64,000 nucleotides of DNA from Neoarius graeffei (Eukaryota > Chordata > Actinopteri > Siluriformes > Ariidae): positions 7,876,001-7,940,000 of the forward strand of contig NC_083587.1 in the NCBI RefSeq assembly GCF_027579695.1. The letters run 5' to 3'. Each line of letters begins with the position of its first letter. Positions within the stretch are counted from its first letter, which is position 1. The translations under genes and the position numbers were made by a program. Below the pieces are notes generated by a model, which had not been told where the DNA came from, did no database searches, and worked only from the letters and a program-made list of their open reading frames with translations. This document shows, piece by piece, positions 1 through 11,222 of the stretch.

Positions 1-110
1 ATGCGCATAAACTATTATGCGCGAGACTTCATATTAGCCACAAAGTCAGGAAAATCTGTTCGTAAAATTACATTATAATGACCAAATACAATGAAAAGTA
101 TTTTTCCAGT

Positions 111-482
111 CTCACCTGTGAAAGGTAATCCCATGTGATCCCGTTTGGACGGTACAGTTAGATGCAGCTAATCTTTATTCTCCGCTTTGACCTATCCAAT
201 ATGGCGGTGAGGATGACGTATGATTCTACGCGGAAGGCGGCGTCTTTAATGGTCCGGAATAAATTGAATGCTACACGTTGATGGATTAATTTGTTGTTTC
301 TCACCTGTGAAAGGTAATCCCATGTGATCCCGTTTGGATGGTACAGTTAAACGCAGCTAATCTTTATGCTCCGCTTTGACCTATCCAATATGGCGGCGAG
401 GATGACGTATGATTCTACATGGAAGGCGGCGTCTTTAATGGTCCGGAATAAATTGAATGCTACACGTTGATGGATTAATTTG
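111..482. repeat. 189-bp tandem duplication
   Basis: Two direct copies lie head to tail (111-299 and 300-482) with a period of 189 bp and only a handful of differences. Each copy holds an ATGGCGG motif resembling a YY1 site (for example CAATATGGCGGCG in copy 2). There is no open frame of note. It is probably part of a larger dispersed repeat, but I cannot name the family. Confidence 0.85.
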
Positions 483-1423
483 CTCTTCTGCGCCCTTTTT
501 GAGGAATGTATTGTAGGACTTACTGTAAACCAACATCTGAAGAGGTGAGATTGCTCCTTTTTTTCCCTATTTTTGCTGGCGGGATTGACTCTGCCCTAAG
601 GGTAGAGTCTCTCTCTCTCTCTCACTTTGCACCATTACACAATAAATATTCACAGTGAAAATATTTTGTAAGCGCGTTTCATGAACCAAGTTATAGGATT
701 TGTTGACAACTCGCATCGAGTTTGTTACACTTCTACCCGGCGTGAAGCACTCACAGTCATGTGGTTGTGACGTCATCGTAAACAAATCTATTCTACTCAT
801 CCAGATGACTTCACAATGGCAACGTTGCCAGATCTTTCCACTCTGGAACCCGTTCTCAAAAAGATTGCGTTTTGGGCACCCAAAACGCCAGTGCCGTGTG
901 GACGCCAGGCCTAAACCATAAGCAATTGTATCGGAGTCACCTGAATCCGTTGCCATGTGGACAGGGCCTTATTCACAAATTTGGGGGGGGATTTCATTGC
1001 AAACTAAAGTCTGCACTTTGGGCCTTCTAGTGTTAAAAATATGCTGTTAACTCAAAACACTTCTTATTCATTGCAAAACATTTATTTCAGCGCTGTATAC
1101 AGGTATTGAGCACACAATGTGACCGCTTTTATGCGGTAGCCTAATAATAATAGAACAACCCGAAAATTGCAGGGTAACCCCAGACCTGCGCAAGTGATGC
1201 ACTACTGGCAAAAGAGCCAGCGACGTATGAAAAAAACCCACACCTTGGACCAAATACATATTATTTTCGGCACGCTGCTCCACCAGTCTGTAATGGTGTT
1301 TTTCATATGATTACATTACGGTGTAAATGTGGTCTTGAGAAAAAAAAAAACATGTTTACAGACCTTTTGTTAAAATCGCTAAAAGTGATGTTGTAATATT
1401 AATATGTAATAAAAAATAATATC
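483..1423. other. Non-coding stretch with a possible Harbinger-type right end
   Basis: No gene is seen. A short (CT)n run lies near 606-624. The segment ending near 971 (GTGTGGACGCC..., then GTGGACAGGGCC followed by TTA) resembles the right end of a PIF/Harbinger-type non-autonomous element, but no matching left end is visible, so this is weak. Bases 1331-1432 are the 5' flank of the SINE at 1433 and were copied into the composite SINE at 10319-10783. Confidence 0.35.
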
Positions 1424-1432
1424 ATCAGACAT

Positions 1433-1791
1433 GGCGGCACAGTGGTGTAGTGGTTAGCACTGTCGCCTCACAGCAAGAAGGTCCTGGGTTTGAGCCCAGC
1501 GGCCGACGAGGGCCTTTCTGTGTGGAGTTTGCCTGTTTTCCCTGTGTCCGTGTGGGTTTCCTCCGGGTGCTCTGGTTTCCCCCACACTCCAAAGACATGC
1601 AGGTTAGGCTAACTGGTGACTCTAAATTGACCATGAGTGTGAATGGTTGTCTGTGTCTATGTGTCAGCCCTGTGATGACCTGGCGACTTGTCCAGGGTGT
1701 ACCCTGCCTTTCGCCCATAGTCAGCTGGGATAGGCTCCAGCTTGCCTGCGACCCTGTAGGAGAGGATAAAAGTGGCTAGAGATAATGAGAT
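1433..1791 (+). mobile_element. tRNA-headed SINE (DANA/Mermaid-like), apparently complete
   Basis: The head carries Pol III promoter elements: an A-box-like TGGTGTAGTGGTTAGCA and a B-box-like GGTTTGAGCCC. The conserved core of fish DANA-type SINEs follows (CCAAAGACATGCAGGTTAGG). The 3' end is the GGATAAAAGTGGCTAGAGAT tail shared with the other copies here. A 9-bp target duplication, ATCAGACAT, flanks it (1424-1432 and 1792-1800). This copy appears to be the source of the composite SINE at 10319-10783, because that insert carries this copy's private 5' flank. Confidence 0.9.
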
Positions 1792-2030
1792 ATCAGACAT
1801 TATGATCTTAGAAAACGCTTTAGTGATGAACAGTTACAGACAGTAATATGTTGTGATATTATATTATAAAATATTATTTTTCATTAGGCTATATATTAAA
1901 TTTATCTTCTAAAATAACAGACTGTACTCATATCACAACCGGTTTATTTCACCATTGGAGATCAGATCACAGAAGACATGCGTTACATGACTCATTTTAA
2001 GGATATTTAAAAGCAATGCCAGCAGGGCTT

Positions 2031-2160
2031 TGTGTCTCAGGTGGATAAGGCGCCACACCATAAATCTGGGGACCCGGGTTCGATTCTGGTCTGCAGTCAT
2101 TTTTCCGAGCGCTCCCTGTTTTTCTCCTGCTCATTTCTACACTGTTCTAAATGAGTTTGG
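2031..2160 (+). mobile_element. Second tRNA-derived SINE family, short copy
   Basis: A tRNA-like head (CTCAGGTGGATAAGGCGCC) is followed by a clear B-box, GGGTTCGATT, at 2076-2085, then a pyrimidine-rich body (CCCTGTTTTTCTCCTGCTCA). The same family lies in the opposite direction at 2949-3100, which confirms that it is a dispersed repeat. The 3' limit is approximate. Confidence 0.7.
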
Positions 2161-2932
2161 ATGTCTGTAAACCAATCAGGATGCTTTTTGTCGAGCATGC
2201 GCTACATGAACAGGCACACACACAGGCTCCCTTGCGCACTCCATCATATGCGTGATGCAGACATTAATGTTTCGCGTGCACGCTCTTGCTCACTTGCTCT
2301 AGATTCTGGGAGATATTCTCCAATTTGCGGGCATCAGGGAGCCACTATCAATATGCGGGAGACTCCCGGAACTTCCGGGAGACTTGGGATGTCTGCACTC
2401 ATGAATTAAAGCAAAAAAAATCATCTGACTGAAAAAAAAGCTCCATGTCGTTGGCCCCTACCACATCAGCAATGCGTCAAATTTTAAATGCCGTGTTGTC
2501 CATTATCCCCTCGGCCCCTACTTATAGTACATTTACATAATTTTAACAATGACTAAAGCTAAGGCAAGACTTTACCATTGTCATTACTGGCTATAAATGA
2601 TGAAACATCAAGTTTTCAGCGCAAAGTGCAAATTTATTTCAACAATACTTTAGTAATGCACAACAGTGGTTAAGAGAAAAGTGCAAGTGCAGTCGAACTT
2701 GAACCATGCTTTCAAAAGAGTGGAACAGAAAGAACTTGCAAGAAAAGTAAAGTGAAAGTTCACTTTTTCTGCTTCTTCGCAGTGAAGCCAAAGGCATCTA
2801 GTTTTTTGCCATTGCTTCCATAGACTTTTTTTTATGGCAAACTACACAAAAGCACACACCTGCCATTTTCATCTTTTTGCACCATGAACTAAATGGCTTG
2901 CCATTATCACCCATTTCATTTAGCCAAGCCCA
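2161..2932. other. Non-coding stretch, nothing recognised
   Basis: I find no convincing gene, tRNA or transposon end. The short open frame at 2161-2409 has no recognisable motif and is probably chance. Confidence 0.5.
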
Positions 2933-2948
2933 TCTCCACTTATTCTTT

Positions 2949-3100
2949 TGCTATTTTTTTATAGATAGGACAGTGTAGAGAGACAGGAAATGAGCAGGAG
3001 AGAGAGGGGAGGGATCAGGAAATGACCTCAGGTCAGAATCGAACACAGGTCCCCAGATTTATGGCATGGTGCCTTAGCCATCTGAGCCATGACACCCCTG
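2949..3100 (-). mobile_element. Second tRNA-derived SINE family, flanked copy
   Basis: Reverse-strand copy of the SINE at 2031-2160 with the same tRNA-like head (CTCAGATGGCTAAGGCACCA) and a B-box near 3035-3050, then the body ending TACACTGTCCTATC. A 16-bp target duplication, TCTCCACTTATTCTTT, flanks it at 2933-2948 and 3101-3116. The retrotransposition boundaries are therefore exact. Confidence 0.85.
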
Positions 3101-3116
3101 TCTCCACTTATTCTTT

Positions 3117-5031
3117 ACTGTTTTTGTCAATGTCTGACACATCTGTGCTTTCATTTAAAAGAAGCGCGTCCATGCTGGCAAAACCGAAAGTAATTTGACG
3201 CGCTCTAGTGATGGAAATCGAAGGGCCTATATCCGGTGGCCTTATACGCAGTACTCGAGTTGGGGGGGATGTAGGGGGAGGCATCCCCCTTCTGAAATAA
3301 AAATCTCAAATCATTCCCCTTATAAAACGGCCATCCCCCCATCACATCCCTTGTGCCATTTTACCGATTAATGTGGAAATTAGCCTACTATTATTTTAAC
3401 AAATATTACTACCATTTCAACATTAGAGGCTTTGCGCAGTGATAGCCCACATGTAGCCAGATAAAAAAGACGCATATTTATTTATTCGGTTGCACCTCTC
3501 ATTCACACCTATACGGAGGTTTCAGTCACTGAAAACAGCTACTTTTGCAAACTCTGGGCAGAGTGGAGATTTCTGAAAACTCCATCTTCAGACACACGTG
3601 TAAATCGGGAAAACGAAGCAACAGTGGGCGAGAGGGCGCGTCCGAATATAATGAGTCACAGGTGTGAATCTTTCACCGAATGCCAATTGTCCCGGTTCTT
3701 CATGAAATCGCACGCGCATGCACAAATTCATTAGATTAACTTTCAAATAACTGTTCTTGTGCACTTGCGACACCGGAGCCACTTTCCTGAATTTTGAGCC
3801 TCGGAGTATTCGCTTCTTTATCTATTTAATCAATGAACTTATTTGTCTCATACATTAAATTACTAATGTAAAACATTAGTAGCCTATTTAAGCAATCACT
3901 GTTTTCTCCACTGTTTTCCAACCTTTTGTGCTTAGTGAATGAGACACTTCATTACACTCCACTGACCGACATCCAATTCCGGACTTTTTTGAAAATGTAA
4001 AATATAGGCCGACGAGATGGTTTTTTTTTTTTGGGGACTTAATTCGCGTTGGTCCTTCACTATTAATTTTTGAGACTGATGAGGCACTAAATACTGTGGA
4101 ATTATTTTCTCCTTACTATGAAGTTTGTCATCTTAAACAAGTGTCGGGAAATCTTGCAGCCTGACTCTACAGCCTCCAATGTTTAAGCGAACTGCTGAAA
4201 CCATAATGTTTAAAGATTAAATCGTAGGCTAATCAAACCAAAGAAAAACACAGCCTTTCCAGAACATTGTCTGCCGAAGCCTGTTTAACCTACAAAAGGC
4301 TTAATAGCAAAGGTCTTGCTGCGGCTTCAACTTTTCACCTGATCACCTTTCAGTAGGCAAATATCATTATTACTACTACTACAAAAGGCCTAGTAGTAGG
4401 ACAGCCAAATAGTTTCATCAGTGGCCTACGCCGAGCCTCCCTGGGACTAGACAGTAGCGGAGGATTTATTTATTTATTTATTTATTTATGCCTATCCATG
4501 CTGCACTAGACAGTGTTTATGTAGAGAGCATGCGCACTTCAATCAATCAATCTATCTTTTATTTCAATTATATATAAACATATTCAAACTCGCTGTATGA
4601 GCGCATTAAAATCTTATGGCTTTTTAACTCACAGTGAAACTCCTCTGGGTTGAATTAACGAACTGAAATCAGCTGTTCTCAGCGTTTGATAAACCTGCTT
4701 TGTGAAACGGACAATCACTGCTCCTCCCCATGGAAAAATGAGGGATAGCAGCTGGTTTTCACACAAGCTGCTTAGGGGCGTCACCAGTCAGGACTGCATT
4801 GACTACGTCATTGTGGGGGATAAATTATCTGCACGGACCAATCAGCAGACAGTCACGAACCAGTCAGGGGACAGCCAAGGGCCTGCTGAGGGCCAGTCAT
4901 GGAAACATGGAACAAATTGAATGGCTGCCACTGTAAGCTGAGTAAGCCAGGAGTGAATCCTGGAATCTTCTGCACTGTCTTCAGACTTCTTGTCCCATCA
5001 TGACACCAAAAGGACTCATGAAAGCAAGAGC
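3117..5031. other. Non-coding stretch
   Basis: No gene is seen. An (ATTT)n microsatellite lies near 4463-4488. The stretch 3250-3360 (GGGGGATG, CATCCCCC and ATCCCCCC motifs) has the look of a degraded mobile-element end but no matched inverted repeat was found. The open frame at 4702-4920 has no recognisable domain. Confidence 0.5.
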
Positions 5032-5039
5032 CTATAGAA

Positions 5040-5773
5040 CAGACCTGGGCATTTTACGGCCCGCGGGCCGCATCCGGCCCTTTGGTTCATTCTGACCGGC
5101 CCGCGTAAGGTTAATGAGAAATTACAAAATAAACGTATTTTCTAATTTTACCTCATGCATGGACTGAATGTGCATTGCTTTTATTTTGAAGTTGTGTTCA
5201 ACAAAAACGTAATGCGCGCGACATGAAAATGACATGAAATCCCACGAAACCTAATCCCAAGATAACTACTTCCGTAATTTGTCCAGACCAACCACAAACT
5301 TGTACGTCATCCTTCAAACGGTCCAGCCAATCACATAGTGTGACGTCACCAGCAGGCGCCGGGGCCGATCTCCGGCGAAAAGCACCAAATGAGGTGATTA
5401 AACTACAAATGTGGGCATCATTATTATAATATGATGTATCTTGCTTGATATTTGGAGTAGAAAGACAATATTGTGATGTCTTTATTGTGTTTTGGGGTGA
5501 ATGTGACTGAAAAAAATGGTACAAACGTTCACATTTTGTTAACCATTGTTTTGGGAAATTTGATTGAATAAATTACATTTTTTGTAAGGCAACCTCGTTT
5601 CTTCCATACTCTTACCAGTCTTAGCAGCTTGTAAAAAACAATGTTATTTATTGCTTTATATAAAGAAATACAATTAATATTATGCAGAATTTAGTTCAGC
5701 CTTTTGGTCCGGCCCTCCACAAAATTTTCTGTTTCTCATGTGGCCCCATGGAAAAAATAATTGCCCACCCCTG
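5040..5773. mobile_element. Non-autonomous hAT (Charlie-like) element
   Basis: The right end, read inward on the minus strand, is CAGGGGTGGGCAATTATTTT; the left end is CAGACCTGGGCATTTTACGG. These are hAT/Charlie-type terminal inverted repeats, followed by the family's typical GCCCGCGGGCCGCATCCGGC. A perfect 8-bp target duplication, CTATAGAA, flanks it (5032-5039 and 5774-5781), as expected for hAT. No transposase is encoded, so it would have needed one in trans. Confidence 0.93.
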
Positions 5774-5884
5774 CTATAGAATGAAGATTTCACTCAAGGT
5801 CATGTGACTTGCAACTAGAGTGACACAACAAAGACACATTCCCATACCAGGAGTCAAACCCAGGTCACCTGGGTGAAAACCAGG

Positions 5885-6814
5885 AATAATAATAATAATA
5901 TAATAATAATAATATGTTTATTTAAACCTTTTGCAGTAAAATAACTGAATTACAGGTTTAGGTCAGAAACAATAAACCAGACAATACAATATGAATAAAC
6001 AGTTTTATATATATATATATATGCGCAATGTATCTATATATGCAATGTATAAAACATCAAGCAATATAGGATAAATCTTGCGCAAATTTGTGGGTAACAA
6101 AGTTCTTAAATCTATTAGTTGCTACAGTTCGTACAGAAACTTTGTTCGCTGATCTTAATGCGTAGTGCGAGCTTGTTACAACCAAGCGACTTGACACAAG
6201 GCTATATAATGGGTTTTCTGGCTTTAGTTTAGACATAAACTTCTTACATGCTGTCATTCTGCGATCATATAATGTAACTAAATTAGCTTTAGTTAAGGCT
6301 TTGCTATAATCAACGCCTGGGAATATGATAGAAAGTGCACGCTTCTGAATCTTCTCTATAGCATCAGAAAGGTACTGTGGAAGGCCGGCAAAAACAACAG
6401 AAGTGTATTCTAATGTCGATCTTACAAGTGAGCAGTACACTTTAATAATATCAGAGGGAGGCATTCCGCAGCACTTAAGCTGTCTAATGGCATAAAGCCT
6501 ACGATTTGCTTTCCTCACTATATAATCACAGTGAACCGCCCAAGTCAAGTCATGTGAAATATATACTCCAAGAAATTTAAATGACTCAACTTGTTCCAAA
6601 AAAGAACCACATGTGGCAATAGGCGGGCACTGATAACTATTATAGTGAAGAAAGTCAACTGACATTACCTTGCATTTCGCTGGATTTAGGTACATGTTGT
6701 TATTACAGTAGCTGCGAAAGATTGCATCTCAGAAACTACGTGAGGTAAGATAGAAGGTGCATTTCTTGGGATTATTTTGAGGACCATCAGGTCATCTACA
6801 AATTTAGCGTGGGG
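5885..6814 (-). mobile_element. 5'-truncated LINE fragment inside tRNA-Glu, CR1/Jockey-group-like
   Basis: The 3' end on the minus strand is an (ATT)n tail abutting the tRNA 3' half. The 5' end starts within the reverse transcriptase: the KFVDD catalytic motif is near 6798. The 3' UTR includes a (TA)n run near 6004-6022. The joint at each side contains ATT(T)CC, so a short target duplication is possible. It is a fragment and cannot move on its own. The clade assignment is by motif resemblance only. Confidence 0.8.
6057..6695 (-). CDS. LINE reverse transcriptase, C-terminal part
   Basis: An open frame of 212 codons covers the thumb and C-terminal region after the catalytic motif: MYLNPAKCKVMSVDF, then FKFLGVYISHDLTW (RT block E), then LEYTSVVFAGLPQYL. 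These are conserved in Jockey/CR1-group non-LTR elements. A frame change just upstream separates it from the FVDD motif near 6798. It is part of the LINE inserted in the tRNA-Glu gene and is not functional alone. Confidence 0.8.
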   Translation of the reverse strand: MYLNPAKCKVMSVDFLHYNSYQCPPIATCGSFLEQVESFKFLGVYISHDLTWAVHCDYIVRKANRRLYAIRQLKCCGMPPSDIIKVYCSLVRSTLEYTSVVFAGLPQYLSDAIEKIQKRALSIIFPGVDYSKALTKANLVTLYDRRMTACKKFMSKLKPENPLYSLVSSRLVVTSSHYALRSANKVSVRTVATNRFKNFVTHKFAQDLSYIA

Positions 6815-6942
6815 AAATCCTGACCACTAGACCATATAGGACAGCCTTGAGGTGCAAAGGCCACCTTTGAAGTGCTTAGGCCATTGGTGAGAACTCAGGC
6901 ATTTTCCAGAAAAGTAGCCGTTATTTTTTATTTTATTTTGTC

Positions 6943-7757
6943 AGGCTGGAAAAGATTACAAAACCATCTCTAAATAGTTTGGACTCCATCAATCCACAGT
7001 CAGACAGACTGTGTACAAATGGAGGAAATTCAAGACCATTGTTACTCTCCCCAGGAGTGGTCAACCAACAAAGATCATTCCAAGAGCAAGGTGTGTAATA
7101 GTCAGTGAGGTCACAAAGGACCCCAGGGTAACTCCTAAGCAACTGAAGGCCTCTCTCACATTGGCTAATGTTCATGAGTCCACCATCAGGGGAACACTGA
7201 ACAACAATGGTGTGCATGGCAGGGTTGCAAGGAGAAAGCCACTGATCTCCAAAAAGAACATTGCTGCTCATCTGCAGTTTGCTAAAGATCACATGGACAA
7301 GCCAGAAGGCTATTGGAAAAATGTTCTGTGGACGGATGAGACCAAAATAGAACTTTTTGGTTTAAATGAGAAGCGTCATGTTTGGAGAAAGGAAAACACT
7401 GCATTCCAGCCTAATAACCTTATCCCATCTGTGAAACATGGTGGTGGTAGTATCATGGTTTGGGCCTGTTTTGCTGCATCTGGGCCAGCACGGCTTGCCG
7501 TCATTGACGGAACAATGAATTCTGAATTATGCCAGCGATTTCTAAAGGAAAATGTCAGGACATCTGTCCATGAACTGAATCTCAAGAGAAGGTGGGTCAT
7601 GCAGCAAGACAACGACCCTAAGCCCACAAGTCGTTCTACCAAAGAATGGTTAAAGAATAAAGTTAATGTTTTGGAATGGCCAAGTCAAAGTCCTGACCTT
7701 AACCCAATGGAAACGTTGTGGAAGGACCTGAAGTGAGCAGTTCAAGTGAGGAAATCC
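6943..7757 (+). mobile_element. Tc1-type DNA transposon, left part
   Basis: Contains most of a Tc1 transposase. The left terminal repeat and the first part of the DNA-binding domain are missing, so the copy is 5'-truncated. At 7757 it is cut by the Gypsy element at 7758-11222; its remaining 3' part resumes at 11223. The target duplication AATCC (7753-7757) / AACCC (11223-11227) marks this split. Confidence 0.9.
7011..7736 (+). pseudogene. Tc1 transposase, broken
   Basis: The frame shows a paired-type DNA-binding remnant (STVRQTVYKWRKFKT just upstream and at the start) and a catalytic DDE domain: first D in WTDETKIELFG, second D in QQDNDPKPTS, and the E in WPSQSPDLNPMETLW, with the Tc1-type D-34-E spacing. 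Upstream sequence is in the same frame but is cut by a TAG at 6975-6977. A TGA at 7734-7736 interrupts the LWKDLK-RAVQVR stretch. The last 40 or so codons are displaced to 11228-11370 by the Gypsy insertion. Not active. Confidence 0.92.
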
Positions 7758-10700
7758 TGTTAGGGTTTTGCTGGGAATCAAACCAGGGTTGCTGGTGTGG
7801 TAATCCAGCAAACCTCCACTAGGCCACCAGGGGAATGGCTCAAGTGCAGAGGAGTGAGATAAAAGTAGAGTAAAAAACAGTTTATTGACAACGCCCAGAA
7901 GTTCAGAAAATTCCAAAGCAAAAAAGTAACAAAAGTAAAATCCAAACGCTCAGAAGATAGGGGGATTCCTGGGGCAGGGGCATAAGAGGATGACAGTACG
8001 GGCCACAACAGGGATACATGGAATGTAGGGTTGATCCTTAGAGTCCGGGGCAACTGGAGCCGGTAGGTGACAGGGTTCACCCTGTGCACAACCTTGAAGG
8101 GACCAACATAGCGAGGGGCAAGCTTGTGGTTCTCCACCCGCAGGGGAAGGTCCTTGGCAGACAGCCAAACCTACTGCCCAGGGTGAAAAATGTGGGCAGG
8201 CCTTCTATGGCAGTTGGCCTTAGTCTGGTTGGCCCTTGAAGTCTGGATGAGGGTCCTCCTAACCTTGTTCCAGGTCTTGAGACACCGTCTCACGTGCTGG
8301 TTGACCGAGGGTACCCCAGCATCCTCCTCCTGCTTTGGAAACAGAGGTGGCTGGAACCCGAGTTGGCACTGGAACGGCGACAACCTGGTGGCCAATGACT
8401 GCAGGGTGTTGTGGGCGTACTCCGCCCATGGCAGCCAGGTGCTCCATGATGTCGGGTTATCCATCACCAGACCTCGCAGGGTGGTTTCTAGGTCCTGGTT
8501 GAGCCTCTCAGTCTGGCCATTGGACTGGGGGTGGAACCCAGAGGAGAGGCTGGCAGTGGCCCCGATGAGCTTGCAGAACCCCTGCCACACTCGGGAGGAG
8601 AACTGGGGCCCCCGGTCTGAGACGATGTCCTGTGGGAGCCTGAAGACTCGGACGACATGAGTAAATATTAGTTTGGCTGTTTCAAGGGCAGAAGGGAGCT
8701 TGCACAATGGTATGAAGCGGCAGGCCTTAGAGAATCTGTCGACTATGACCAAAATGACAGTGTTACCTTGAGAGTCTGGAAGGCCCGTGATGAAGTCGAC
8801 CGCCACATGGGACCAGGGACGCCGGGGAATAGGCAGAGGATGCAGGAGGCCCTGGGGATGCTGTCGTGGGTTCTTGGTTCTGGTGCACACATCACAGGAC
8901 AGGACGAATGACCTCACTTCCTTCTCCATGCTCGGCCACCAGAAGTGTCTTTTCAAGAAGTCCAGGGTCCTTCGAGCTCCCGGGTGGGCGGTGAGAGGGG
9001 ACGAGTGACTGGAGAGGCTTGGCCTGGGCTTGACGTGGGATGTACAAGAGGCCCAGTGGCCCCGTCCTAGGACCGGGGTCCTGGCGTTGAGCTTGTCAGA
9101 CGGCCTCCTCAACACCCCAGCAGACAGGGGCCACAATCCAGGACACAGGGATAATAGGCCCAACTTCACTCTCCCTGTTGGTGGGAAAGAACAGCCTGGA
9201 AAGAGCATCAGGTTTGGTGTTCTTAGAGTCGGGGCGGTATGATAGGGTGAAGTTGAACTGACTGAAAAACAAGGCCCACCTAGCCTGTCGTGGATTAAGT
9301 CTCTTGGCTTGCTGGAGGTACTCCAGGTTCTTGTGGTCCGTCCAAACCAGAAATGGATGTTGCGCTCCCTCCAGCCAGTGCCTCCACTCCTCAAGGGACA
9401 GTTTAACTGCTAGCAGTTCTCGATCCCCCACATCATACCGGGAGTCTGCAGGACTCAGGTGATGGGAAAAGTATGCGCAAGGGTGCAACCTTCCATCCGA
9501 GCATTGAGATAGGACCGCGCCGATGCCGCTGTCCGAGGCATCCACCTCGACGATGAAGGGTTGCAAAGTGTCCGGGAGGACCAGAATGGGTGCCATGCAG
9601 AAGCAGTGCTTGAGGTCTTTGAACACCTTTTCTGCCTGAGGAGACCAGACATAAGATCCACCTGTCTTTTTGGTGAGGTCCGATATGGGCGCTGCTACAG
9701 AACTGAAGTTCCTGACAAACTTGTGGTAGAAGTTAGCAAATCCTAAGAACCGCTGAACCTCTTTAATGGACTTGGGAGTGGGCCAGTCCCAGACGGCCAG
9801 GGTCTTGGCTGGATCCATCTGGAGTTGTCCCGTCCATACAATAAAACCCAGAAAGGAGACCTCGGGGACATGAAACTCACATTTCTGGGCCTTAGCAAAC
9901 AGATTGTTCTGTAGCAGCCTCTGGAGAACCTGGCGGACATGGTGGCGGTGCTCCTGCAAGGTCTTGGAAAATATCAGAATGTCGTCGAGGTAGACGAAAA
10001 CATACTGGTTGATCATATCCCTCAAGACGTCGTTGAAAAGGGCCTGAAAAACTGCTGGTGCATTAGTGAGTCCGAAGGACATCACTTGGTACTCATAGTG
10101 CTCTGATGGAGTCTTTCTGTTAGGGTTTTGCTGGGAATCAAACCAGGGTCACTGGTGGGGTAGTCCAGCAAACCCCCACTAGGCCACCAGGGGAATGACT
10201 CAAGTGCAGAGGAGTGAAACGAAAGTAGAGTAAAAAACAGTTTATTGACAACACCCAGAAGTTCAAAAAATTCCAAAGCAAAAAAGTAATAAAAGTAAAA
10301 TCCAAACACTCAGAAGATCTCATCTCATTATCTCTAGCCGCTTTATCCTTCTACAGGGTCGCAGGCAAGCTGGAGCCTATCCCAGCTGACTACGGGTGAA
10401 AGGCAGGGTACACCCTAGACAAGTCGCCAGGTCATCACAGGGCTGACACATAGACACAGACAACCATTCACACTCAATTTAGAGTCACCAGTTAACCTAA
10501 CCTGCATGTCTTTGGACTGTGGGGGAAACCGGAGCACCCAGAGGAAACCCACGTGGACAACATGTAAACTCCACACAGAAAAGCCCTCGCCAGCCCCGGG
10601 GCTCGAACCCAGGACCTTCTTGCTGTGAGGCAACAGTGCTAACCACTACACCACTGTGCCACCATGTCTGATGATATTATTTTTTATTACATATTAATAT

Positions 10701-11222
10701 TACAACATCACTTTTCGCGATTTTAACAAAAGGTCTGTAAACATGTTTTTTTTTTTTAACCACTACACCACCGTGCCGCCCTCCACTCAGAAGATAGATG
10801 GGAAAAATAAAACATCCAAAAGTTCAAAGTCCAAAATCAGAAAAGAAAAGGCAAAAATCCAAATGCTCAGAAGATCCAAAAAATGACAAAGTAAAAAGTC
10901 CAAAAGTTCACAAGAAAGCAAAAATGTCAAAAAACACAAGGACATAGGCAAGGTACACGGAACAGAGGTTAATAGCCATGAACAGCACAAAGACTCCGTG
11001 ACTAGGGACCAAACTGAGGAAGTATAAATACACAGGGTAATTAAGAAACTAGGCAGGGCAGAAAATAAAGAACAGGTGGGGCAAAAGGCACATGAAAACA
11101 AGGCTGTCAAAACAAACACAAAACACAGAAACAATATCGGCCTCTAGCTGTCAAAAACAAACATAACCAGACAAAGAAATAATAGCGGCCTCTAGAGGCC
11201 AAGATAGTCCCAAGTCCTTCCA
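7758..11222 (-). mobile_element. Ty3/Gypsy LTR element (chromovirus-like), fossil
   Basis: An old minus-strand Gypsy copy. The visible parts, in element order, are an LTR (10118-11222), reverse transcriptase and RNase H (about 9096-10085; YLDD motif, RNase [14 protein letters not shown]), integrase (about 8171-9394, then a C-terminal tail at 7778-8137 ending near [11 protein letters not shown]) and part of a second LTR (7758-7962). Gag is not recognised. Its ends are TG...CA with a 5-bp target duplication in Tc1. The comparable LTR parts differ by roughly 6%, so it is older than the envelope-bearing element to its right. It is broken in several places. A composite SINE inserted into the LTR later. 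Confidence 0.9.
10319..10783 (-). mobile_element. Composite SINE carrying a 5' transduced flank
   Basis: A single insert flanked by a perfect 12-bp target duplication, CACTCAGAAGAT (10307-10318 and 10784-10795). Read on the minus strand it holds, in order: a 24-nt SINE head (GGCGGCACGGTGGTGTAGTG...), an A-run, about 95 bp identical but for one base to the flank at 1341-1432, and a full SINE like the one at 1433-1791. The flank at 1341-1432 is ordinary DNA outside that copy's target duplication, so it was carried along. Confidence 0.9.

Larger units (their letters stand above)
5839..6841 (-). pseudogene. tRNA-Glu(TTC) gene interrupted by a LINE
   Basis: On the minus strand the first 26 nt of a tRNA-Glu (6841 down to 6816, TCCTATATGGTCTAGTGGTC...) and the last 46 nt (5884 down to 5839, starting CCTGGTTTTCACCCAGGTGA and ending GGTATGGGAA) together make exactly 72 nt, the canonical length. 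The anticodon is TTC. The acceptor stem TCCTATA/TATGGGA pairs with one wobble. The T-loop carries a C-to-T change (TTTGACT). The LINE at 5885-6814 lies between positions 26 and 27. It may have been a gene or a tRNA-Glu-derived repeat before insertion; as it stands it cannot make a normal tRNA. Confidence 0.85.

Noticed and set aside
567-956. Open frame of 129 codons on the minus strand
   Set aside because: No domain, low-complexity end (SERERET from a CT run), and overlapping equally long frames on the other strand; chance.
8190-8660. Plus-strand open frame of 156 codons
   Set aside because: It is the antisense shadow of the Gypsy integrase region on the minus strand.
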